A DNA stretch of 5,049 bases from an uncultured Synergistales bacterium (GTDB lineage Bacteria > Synergistota > Synergistia > Synergistales > Aminobacteriaceae), in NCBI GenBank assembly GCA_905236605.1, contig CAJORD010000138.1:1-5049 (forward strand). Direction: 5' to 3'. The notes beneath the pieces were generated by a model. It did not search any database, was not told where the DNA came from, and saw nothing but the letters and a program-made list of their open reading frames with translations. This document shows, one piece after another, positions 1 to 5,049 of this stretch. The position numbers and the translations under genes were made by a program. Position 1 is the first letter of the stretch, and each line of letters begins with the position of its first letter.

Positions 1-87
1 GTCAAGATTCAAAGCTGTACCCGTAGCCGTGTTAGTAGCTGTAGCAGTGCCTTCGGTGTGAAGTAGCCATGTGCCAGTCAAAATATC
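1..87 (-). repeat. Lipoprotein repeat unit 4, start only
   Basis: The first 29 residues of a fourth unit (from residue 575) are present before the window ends: DILTGTWLLHTEG followed by a Thr/Ala-rich strand. They match the openings of units 2 and 3 closely, so the array continues beyond the window. The total number of units cannot be known from here. Confidence 0.85.
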
Positions 88-1809
88 TTCAATGCTTTTA
101 TCATCAACAATTACATCGTCAGAAATCGTAATGTCATCAAATGACGGCGTGTCGTTGCTCTTTCTAAACGAGCACTCGATTGAATAATTATAATTACCAC
201 CAAGCGATTCAATACTAGAATAACCTTCCCACTTCGTCCTAATTTCCGTTTCGGACTCTATTGTTAAAGTCAAATTCAGAACGCCGGAGTTAGAACTAAA
301 TCGCCACTGATCATCACTGACATATATAATAGACATAGATTGAGTTTTGTCGGTAGCGTTGCTATCGGTATAACTTTTTAATCTGAACAAACCCGCTAAA
401 ACTCCGCTACTATCGAGAGCCTGCCAATTATTTGAGTAAAATACTTTTGCAGTCCCGGCTTCAGTTGTATTAAGGACGATATCAGAGAACGCAATTTTAG
501 TTCCTGTGCTTGTGGATAGCGTTAATGTTTCTGCGGTTGCCGCGTTAGTTGCTGTGGATTCATATTCAGTATGAAGAAGCCACGTGCCCTTGAGAATGTC
601 GGCTAATGTTTTGCTGTCGTCTGATATAACTACGTCATCTGAAATTATCCAATCTTCGACAGTCGACGGCGCAGAACTCGTCTTTCTGAATGAACACTCG
701 ATTGAATAATGATAATTTCCGCTTAATGATGAAATTTTTGTTATACCTTCCCATTTTGTAGTTATTTCTGTTTCAGAGTTTATCGTAACATTTAATGAAA
801 GATTCTCTGTTTCGAGTCGCCATTGATCATCACTGACATAAACAAGCGTCATCGTTCGCATTTTATCAGTAGCATTCGAGTTTGAATAACTCTTGACGCT
901 AAACGCACCTGCTAGGATTCCGTTGCTGTCGAGAGCTTGCCAGTTATTCGCGTAAAATACTTTTGAGTTTCCGGCTTGCGAAGTGTTAAGGACGACATCA
1001 GAAAACGCGATTTTAGTTCCCGTGCTTGTGGATAAATTAAAAGTCTCTCCTGTCGAAGTATTAGTGGCCGTTGCTGTCCCTTCTGAATTAAGCAACCATG
1101 TTCCGGTTAAAATGTCAGATAATGTGGTGTCCGCCGACACTATAACATCAACATCATCAGAAATGATTATATCGTCCGTTGTCGGAGTACTACTTTTCCT
1201 TGTGAATGAACATTCTATAGTATAATTGCAATTTATATTCAGTGCCGACATATATTCTCTACCGGTTAATTGAACGCTGATTTTCTTCTCTAAAGCCGAG
1301 CTTGTCGCTGTTGAAGAAGTGAAATTGATTATTATCGTAGGCACACCTGATTCAGTTGAACTTAAAATCCATTCTTCATCTGTAACTCGCGATATAATCA
1401 TTCGTTTTGTTCTTGTTGTTGAAGTTTCATCTGCGTAGCTTTTAGTGCTGAAATTTCCAAGTGAATTATTATCTTCGTCTCGAGCTTTGCTCACGAACGA
1501 ATAAAATACATCTGCGGTTCCTTCGTCATTATTAGAAAAATTTATATTTGAAAATGATAATTTGAAATTCATAACATGATATAGCGTGATTGATTTATCT
1601 GTTCCGTTTACTACAGCAGTAGCTTTGCCGGTATAAGTAGAAGATTCATCAAAGAGCCAATCACCTGTCAACGTACTTGAGACTTCTGTGTTTGACACTG
1701 ATTCGGTGTCTGTGGTTGTGCTTTCGCTGTCATCTCCGGCACTTCCTCCGCAACCGGAGAACACAAAAACTAAAAGTGCCATAGCCAATAAAAATTTTAT
1801 TTTACGCAT
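1..1809 (-). CDS. Tandem-repeat secreted lipoprotein, C-terminus beyond window
   Basis: The frame is open for 603 codons from ATG at 1809 to the window edge, with no stop, so the gene is partial at its 3' end. The N-terminus is a lipoprotein signal: a short basic start (MRKIK), a hydrophobic core (residues 6-17) and a lipobox FSGC with the acylated cysteine at residue 20. Phe at -3 is less usual than Leu. A Ser/Thr/Asp-rich linker follows (about residues 21-44), then tandem units whose conserved tryptophans are residues 51, 238, 410 and 581. Each unit opens with a T-G-x-W motif. Units carry recurring landmarks such as VFY, KSY, a D-D/E-x-W segment and IECSF near the end. Alternating polar and hydrophobic residues suggest an all-beta fold. 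I recognise no named family. A calycin/lipocalin-like barrel is a guess from the GxW motif and unit length. Anchoring to a membrane on the periplasmic or surface side is inferred from the signal. Confidence 0.9.
   Translation of the reverse strand, partial: MRKIKFLLAMALLVFVFSGCGGSAGDDSESTTTDTESVSNTEVSSTLTGDWLFDESSTYTGKATAVVNGTDKSITLYHVMNFKLSFSNINFSNNDEGTADVFYSFVSKARDEDNNSLGNFSTKSYADETSTTRTKRMIISRVTDEEWILSSTESGVPTIIINFTSSTATSSALEKKISVQLTGREYMSALNINCNYTIECSFTRKSSTPTTDDIIISDDVDVIVSADTTLSDILTGTWLLNSEGTATATNTSTGETFNLSTSTGTKIAFSDVVLNTSQAGNSKVFYANNWQALDSNGILAGAFSVKSYSNSNATDKMRTMTLVYVSDDQWRLETENLSLNVTINSETEITTKWEGITKISSLSGNYHYSIECSFRKTSSAPSTVEDWIISDDVVISDDSKTLADILKGTWLLHTEYESTATNAATAETLTLSTSTGTKIAFSDIVLNTTEAGTAKVFYSNNWQALDSSGVLAGLFRLKSYTDSNATDKTQSMSIIYVSDDQWRFSSNSGVLNLTLTIESETEIRTKWEGYSSIESLGGNYNYSIECSFRKSNDTPSFDDITISDDVIVDDKSIEDILTGTWLLHTEGTATATNTATGTALNLD
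88..600 (-). repeat. Lipoprotein repeat unit 3 (171 residues)
   Basis: Residues 404-574, starting DILKGTW. It is the closest relative of unit 2 in the window, with the same block order and nearly the same length. DNA similarity is also visible in places, for example around 310-330 against 824-840, though the third-position differences show that the copies are not recent. An Asp-rich linker (TISDDVIVDD) again ends the unit. Confidence 0.88.
601..1116 (-). repeat. Lipoprotein repeat unit 2 (172 residues)
   Basis: Residues 232-403, from DILTGTW to just before the next DIL motif. It shares the blocks STSTGTKIAFSD, NNWQALDS, SNATDK, YVSDDQWR, SETEI, TKWEG and YSIECSFRK with unit 3. A hand alignment gives about 99 identities over roughly 147 residues. 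It ends in an Asp-rich linker (IISDDVVISDD) leading into unit 3. Confidence 0.88.
1117..1677 (-). repeat. Lipoprotein repeat unit 1 (divergent, 187 residues)
   Basis: This is the first unit of the tandem array, residues 45-231, beginning TLTGDW. It is recognisable by the G-x-W opening, a VFY segment, KSY, a DEEW segment, and NYTIECSF near the end. It is about 15 residues longer than the next two units and clearly more divergent from them. It lacks the NNWQALDS and STSTGTKIAFSD blocks that units 2 and 3 share. Confidence 0.75.
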
Positions 1810-1818
1810 TAATTATTA

Positions 1819-1824
1819 CCCTTC
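1819..1824 (-). promoter_or_regulatory. Ribosome binding site of the lipoprotein
   Basis: GAAGGG lies 9 bases before the ATG at 1809. This supports that start. The in-frame ATG further upstream (1830) meets a TAA after four codons and cannot be used for this protein. Confidence 0.7.
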
Positions 1825-1847
1825 TTTCATTAATTTTACGTAATTTT

Positions 1848-1856
1848 ATTATAACA
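1848..1856 (-). promoter_or_regulatory. Extended -10 promoter of the lipoprotein
   Basis: The minus strand reads TGTTATAAT, a consensus TATAAT hexamer (1853-1848) preceded by TG one base upstream. No good -35 hexamer lies at the expected spacing (around 1871-1876, CGCCAT), which fits an extended -10 promoter. The predicted transcript would start near 1841, leaving a leader of about 30 bases. This is seen in the sequence; its use as a promoter is inferred. Confidence 0.6.
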
Positions 1857-1901
1857 GGAATTTTATTTTTATGGCGATTTTCTTCCGGGAATAATTGATT
1901 G

Positions 1902-1910
1902 TGATATTAT
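1902..1910 (+). promoter_or_regulatory. Candidate extended -10 promoter of the PBP gene
   Basis: The plus strand reads TGATATTAT: TG, one base, then TATTAT, a five-of-six match to TATAAT. There is no convincing -35 element 17 bases upstream. A transcript would begin near 1917 and carry a leader of about 30 bases. An alternative TATTAT at 1847-1852, overlapping the divergent promoter, would give a longer leader. The 1902 site is preferred because of its TG extension. Confidence 0.45.
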
Positions 1911-1941
1911 TTGCCCGGAGAAATTTAATGAAAGGGCAAGT
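1909..1941 (+). other. Inverted repeat around the PBP translation start signals
   Basis: TTGCCC (1911-1916) is the exact reverse complement of GGGCAA (1934-1939). The pairing extends outward by one G-T and one A-T pair, with a 17-base loop and a run of T at 1941-1946. The right arm contains the Shine-Dalgarno of the PBP gene. The left-arm sequence 1914-1919 can instead pair with TCCGGG at 1884-1889. Whether this acts as RNA structure, as an operator or by chance is not decided by the sequence. Confidence 0.35.
1931..1936 (+). promoter_or_regulatory. Ribosome binding site of the PBP gene
   Basis: AAAGGG ends 10 bases before the ATG at 1947, separated from it by a T-rich spacer. It is a moderate Shine-Dalgarno at a slightly long but workable distance, and it supports the start at 1947. 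Confidence 0.6.
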
Positions 1942-1946
1942 TTTTT

Positions 1947-4361
1947 ATGAATGAAAGAAATAATTTTCAAGGACATTCAGACAGAAATAATAATAATAGA
2001 AAAAACTTCAGAATGAACCCCAATGAGATTCTCCTTGCGCAGCGTCAACGGCAAACTCAAAACTTTAATCAAGAAAGACCGACGCCACAAAAGCCACGAC
2101 CGCGTAAGAAAAAAAGAATCTCAATTTTAAAAATTATATTTGCAACTATCTTACTTGTGATTTTGCTCGCAACCGGAGCTTTAAGTGCCGGCGTAGCGTG
2201 GTATGTTGTCAAACTTTCCGAAGACCTCCCCAGTATGGTAGAACTTGCTAATCCCAAAAGCAGTTTGCCTTCGATTCTTTACGACCGTAACGGCGAAGTC
2301 ATTGCGCGACTATTTATTGAAAATAGAACTCCGCTTGAGCTTCATCAAATTTCGCCCGAACTTGTTCGCGCTGTTCTTGCAGCTGAAGACTCGGCATTTT
2401 ATCAACACGGCGGGATCAGAATCGGCTCAATCATGCGCGCTCTGTGGACGGACGTTGTAGAGGGCGGCAAAGTTCAAGGCGCAAGCACGATAACGCAGCA
2501 GCTTGCACGAAATTTATTTTTGTCTCATGAGAAGAGTATCACGCGAAAAGCAAAAGAAATCATTATCGCGATGAGGCTCGAAAAACTTTTTCAAAAAGAT
2601 AAAATCCTCGAACTGTATCTCAACACTATAAATTTTGGTCACGGTGCTTGGGGCGCAGAGACCGCCGCACGAACTTATTTTGACAAATCCGCAAAAGATT
2701 TAGACCTCGCTCAATCGGCAATTCTAGCCGGGCTAATCGCAAACCCGGGACGCTATAACCCGTTGAGCAGTTTGAGTAACGCGAAGTCGCGACAAAATTA
2801 CGTTCTCGGACGAATGGAAACTCTAGGCTGGATAACTCCCGAACAACGACAGGCGGCTTATGATGAAGAACTCGAATTCAGAAGCCGCAAAAATCAAATT
2901 GAAGAATTTAACCGCGCTCCTTACTTCGTTTCGCATCTGCTATTTAACGATTTGCTGCCTAAATATGGCAAAGACGAAGTTTATAGCGGCGGTATGCAAA
3001 TTTACACTACTCTCGACGTGAACTTGCAGGACAAAGCCCGCGAAGCTATTCAGGGATTAAATAAAAATGTCATGGGTGCGCTTGTGTGTCTTGAAGCTGA
3101 TACCGGCGAAGTGCTGGCACTCGTTGGCGGCAAGGACTTCAAAGAAAGTAAATTCAATCGTGCTACGCAGGCAATTAGACAGCCGGGCTCAAGTTTCAAA
3201 CCGATCGTTTACGCGGCCGCTATGGAAGAAGATGTTATGCCGAGCGATCACTTTCTTGACGCTCCTATAACGTTCAGACAACCCGGAAGCCGCGGTAAAG
3301 GTTGGTCGCCTCATAACTCGAGTAACGGATATTCGGGTGAAGTTACTTTGCAACGCGCTTTGACAAATTCATTAAACACCGTCGCCGTTCGTGTCGCTGC
3401 TTATATAGGCACTGATGCAATAGTTCAAATGGCTCGAAACATGGGGATCGAAACTAAATATCTTCCGAATGATTTATCCGTCGCGCTTGGCTCGGCCAGT
3501 TTAACGCCTTTAGAAATGGCCGTGGCGTTTAACTGCTTCAATAACGGAGGGCGGCGAATTGTGCCGTTAATGATCCGTGAAATTCGTGACAGAGATGGCA
3601 CCGTCATTGAACAACGACAGACCGCTGCTACTCAAGCTATGAGACCGGAAACAGCTTACGCAATTCGTTCAATGCTTCAAGACGCTGTTAGAGCAGGCAC
3701 AGGGAAACCTGCGGCCTTGCCAAAAATTAATGTCTTCGGGAAAACAGGAACCTCAAACGATTTCATAGACGCGTGGTTCGTGGGAGGTGTTCCTGGATTA
3801 ACGACAGCTGTATATGTCGGACGTGATGACCATAAAACGATGGGACGACGTGCTTTCGGTGGAACAATGGCCGCGCCAGTCTGGAAAAAATTCATGGCTT
3901 ACGCTGTCAAAGAGATGTCAACGCCGGCAAATTTTGAAGCCCCTCCCGCATGGGTCAACGTCAGCAAAGTTTCAATATGTAGAAGTTCTGGCTATCTTGC
4001 GAGATCCGGCTGTCAGTCTGTACCGCTGTTCTTTCCAAAAGGAAAATCGCCCACCGCGTCATGCCCTCTTCATGGCGGAAGCTACAGAACCGCTGAAAAC
4101 GACCCAAGAGGCCCGCGGTTATTCTTAGTTGAGAAGGACGAAGATTATCTTGCAAGACTTGAAAGCAAAGAGCGCGAATCCCGTTCGTCGTCATCGTCTG
4201 AAGTCGCAGAGACGCCTCCGCCTCCTCAGCAGGTTACAGCGCCGGCCACTCAAGCAGCAGTCCCGAGGCCAAGCGCTCCGGCACCGTCAAGGCAAGAGCC
4301 TAAGTTGAGCGAAGTCGAACAGCGTTACAGACAGTTATTAAAAGAATACGGACTTGAATAA
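1947..4361 (+). CDS. Class A penicillin-binding protein (PBP1A type), transglycosylase/transpeptidase
   Basis: A complete 804-residue bifunctional peptidoglycan synthase that polymerises lipid II and cross-links the stem peptides, anchored in the inner membrane with its catalytic domains outside. An Asn/Gln/Arg-rich cytoplasmic tail (1-57, ending RPRKKKR) precedes one membrane segment (about 59-88). The glycosyltransferase family 51 domain (about 105-280) shows EDSAFYQHGG with catalytic Glu147, QGASTITQQLARN (177-189), RKAKE with the second catalytic Glu204, and ILELYLN (220-226). The transpeptidase domain (about 375-655) has the nucleophile motif S415-SF-K418, S475-L-N477 and K599-T-G601. 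A Cys-containing region follows (Cys678, Cys689, Cys706), then a Ser- then Pro/Ala-rich tail and a charged end LSEVEQRYRQLL. No key residue is missing. Length suits PBP1A. The gene stands alone between a divergent and a convergent neighbour, closed by a terminator. I am confident of class A; the symbol (mrcA/ponA) varies by lineage, so none is given. Confidence 0.97.
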   Translation: MNERNNFQGHSDRNNNNRKNFRMNPNEILLAQRQRQTQNFNQERPTPQKPRPRKKKRISILKIIFATILLVILLATGALSAGVAWYVVKLSEDLPSMVELANPKSSLPSILYDRNGEVIARLFIENRTPLELHQISPELVRAVLAAEDSAFYQHGGIRIGSIMRALWTDVVEGGKVQGASTITQQLARNLFLSHEKSITRKAKEIIIAMRLEKLFQKDKILELYLNTINFGHGAWGAETAARTYFDKSAKDLDLAQSAILAGLIANPGRYNPLSSLSNAKSRQNYVLGRMETLGWITPEQRQAAYDEELEFRSRKNQIEEFNRAPYFVSHLLFNDLLPKYGKDEVYSGGMQIYTTLDVNLQDKAREAIQGLNKNVMGALVCLEADTGEVLALVGGKDFKESKFNRATQAIRQPGSSFKPIVYAAAMEEDVMPSDHFLDAPITFRQPGSRGKGWSPHNSSNGYSGEVTLQRALTNSLNTVAVRVAAYIGTDAIVQMARNMGIETKYLPNDLSVALGSASLTPLEMAVAFNCFNNGGRRIVPLMIREIRDRDGTVIEQRQTAATQAMRPETAYAIRSMLQDAVRAGTGKPAALPKINVFGKTGTSNDFIDAWFVGGVPGLTTAVYVGRDDHKTMGRRAFGGTMAAPVWKKFMAYAVKEMSTPANFEAPPAWVNVSKVSICRSSGYLARSGCQSVPLFFPKGKSPTASCPLHGGSYRTAENDPRGPRLFLVEKDEDYLARLESKERESRSSSSSEVAETPPPPQQVTAPATQAAVPRPSAPAPSRQEPKLSEVEQRYRQLLKEYGLE

Positions 4362-4367
4362 AAAATT

Positions 4368-4402
4368 TTCCCCGTAGTCACAAAAGACCACGGGGAATTT
4401 TT
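4368..4402. terminator. Rho-independent terminator, probably bidirectional
   Basis: TTCCCCGTAGTC (4368-4379) pairs with GACCACGGGGAA (4386-4397) around the loop ACAAAA, with one A-C mismatch. On the plus strand five T follow (4398-4402), ending the PBP transcript 6 bases after its stop codon. On the minus strand the same hairpin is followed, after a few A, by six T (complement of 4360-4365), so it can also end the convergent symporter transcript. Confidence 0.85.
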
Positions 4403-4418
4403 ATAAATAGAAATGCTT

Positions 4419-4431
4419 CGGCTACAAGCCG
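4419..4431 (-). other. Small hairpin abutting the symporter stop codon
   Basis: CGGCT and AGCCG form a perfect 5-base-pair stem with a 3-base loop, directly next to the stop codon of the minus-strand gene. No T run follows, so it is not a terminator alone. It may only protect the 3' end, or be chance. Confidence 0.3.
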
Positions 4432-5049
4432 TTATCCTAAAATATTTTCAAATTTTTGTTCAGCGATATTATGTTTTTCGGCGTAACCTGTGAGAATCAA
4501 CGTTAAAGCACCGTCGCCAGTTACGTTGCAGGCCGTTCCGAATGAATCCTGAAGTGCGAAAATCGTGAGCATTAAAGCCGTGCCCGCAGCGTCAAATCCA
4601 AGAACGCCCGTGATTAATCCCAATGAAGCCATGACCGTACCGCCTGGGACTCCAGGCGCACCAATAGCAAAAACTCCGAGCAGCAAGCAGAATAAAACCA
4701 TGTTGCCTACAGTCGGATAGACTCCGTAAAGAATTTTTGAAACAGCCATTACGAAAAATGTTTCAGTCATGACGGAGCCGCAGAGATGAATATTTGCAAA
4801 CAGCGGAATTCCAAAATTTACCATGTCATCACGAAGCGTCGGTTCGGATTTTCTTGCACACTCAAGAGCAACTGAAAGAGTCGCCGCGCTCGACATCGTT
4901 CCGACTGCGGTCATGTAAGCAGGCCCGTAGTTCTTAATAATGTTCCAAGGATTGCGCCCTGAGTATGCTCCGGCGATTGAATATAACAAAGCCATCCAAA
5001 TATAATGTCCCGCCATAACGAGCAAGATAATCATGACGAACACCGGGAA
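4432..5049 (-). CDS. Sodium:dicarboxylate/amino acid symporter (DAACS family), C-terminal part
   Basis: The last 205 residues of an inner-membrane secondary transporter of the glutamate-transporter fold, which takes up acidic or neutral amino acids or dicarboxylates with cations. The frame is open to the right edge, so the GTG at 5043 is an internal valine and the true start lies outside. Landmarks, numbered from the first residue in the window: re-entrant hairpin 1 SSAATLS (53-59), TM7 with NIHLCGS (86-92), re-entrant hairpin 2 GAPGVPGG (130-137), and TM8 with DSFGTACNVTGD (168-179). By alignment from memory to the archaeal homologue GltPh, Asp394, Asn401 and Asp405 are kept (168, 175, 179). 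Asn310 is His88, Asp312 is Cys90, Asp390 is Phe164, and the substrate-carboxylate Arg397 is Gly171. Family assignment is firm. The substrate is unknown and may not be glutamate or aspartate. The gene converges on the PBP gene and shares its terminator. Confidence 0.93.
   Translation of the reverse strand, partial: FPVFVMIILLVMAGHYIWMALLYSIAGAYSGRNPWNIIKNYGPAYMTAVGTMSSAATLSVALECARKSEPTLRDDMVNFGIPLFANIHLCGSVMTETFFVMAVSKILYGVYPTVGNMVLFCLLLGVFAIGAPGVPGGTVMASLGLITGVLGFDAAGTALMLTIFALQDSFGTACNVTGDGALTLILTGYAEKHNIAEQKFENILG

Noticed and set aside
983..1225. Plus-strand open frame of 80 codons
   Set aside because: It lies wholly antisense to the repeat lipoprotein, whose frame is continuous and shows repeated conserved protein blocks. 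The plus frame has no RBS or recognisable content.
1..1809. Possible CRISPR or short-repeat array suggested by recurring DNA blocks
   Set aside because: The period is about 513-561 bases, the copies differ mostly at codon third positions, and all are in one coding frame. They are protein domain repeats.
1819..1830. ATG at 1830 as a lipoprotein start
   Set aside because: It is in frame but reaches TAA after four codons (MKEG). It lies in the purine-rich Shine-Dalgarno region and is probably chance.
1810..1946. Riboswitch or small RNA gene in the divergent region
   Set aside because: The region is only 137 bases and largely taken up by two promoters and RBSs. No known riboswitch core is recognisable; only short inverted repeats are present.
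3814..4128. Plus-strand open frame of 104 codons inside the PBP gene
   Set aside because: It is an out-of-frame shadow of the transpeptidase region, which has its full motif set in the main frame. The other short frames within 2069-4194 are rejected for the same reason.
5041..5043. GTG as the start of the symporter gene
   Set aside because: The frame continues upstream to the window edge with hydrophobic residues (FPVFV), and the family needs several more membrane segments before this point. The codon is internal.
1..5049. tRNA, rRNA, insertion sequence or phage attachment site
   Set aside because: No cloverleaf, rRNA-like stretch, transposase motif or flanking direct or inverted repeats were seen outside the coding repeats.

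Overview
The window is AT-leaning bacterial DNA carrying three protein-coding genes: two cut by the window edges and one complete. It has no RNA gene, CRISPR array, insertion sequence or origin that I can support. The wording of the penicillin-binding protein and of the transporter reminds me of Synergistota (Synergistetes) proteins. That is recall, not a search, so the phylum is tentative. A Gram-negative-type envelope fits the lipoprotein plus class A PBP content.

Layout. Positions 1-1809 (minus strand) are one uninterrupted reading frame that runs off the left edge. It encodes a secreted lipoprotein built of tandem repeats of about 171-187 residues: three complete units and the start of a fourth. 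Positions 1810-1946 are a short divergent intergenic region. It holds an extended -10 promoter for each direction, a Shine-Dalgarno site for each gene, and overlapping inverted repeats just upstream of the plus-strand gene. Positions 1947-4361 (plus strand) encode a complete 804-residue class A (bifunctional) penicillin-binding protein of the PBP1A type. Its transglycosylase and transpeptidase motifs are all intact. Positions 4362-4431 hold a likely bidirectional rho-independent terminator and a second small hairpin. Positions 4432-5049 (minus strand) are the C-terminal 205 residues of a sodium:dicarboxylate/amino acid symporter (DAACS/glutamate transporter fold), whose start lies beyond the right edge.

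The PBP gene appears to be transcribed alone, with a divergent neighbour upstream and a convergent neighbour downstream. No shared pathway links the three genes, although all three products belong to the cell envelope. The two features most worth following up are the repeat lipoprotein, whose family I do not recognise, and the symporter, whose usual substrate-binding arginine and one sodium-site aspartate are replaced. I see no clear sign of a wholly new multi-gene system here.
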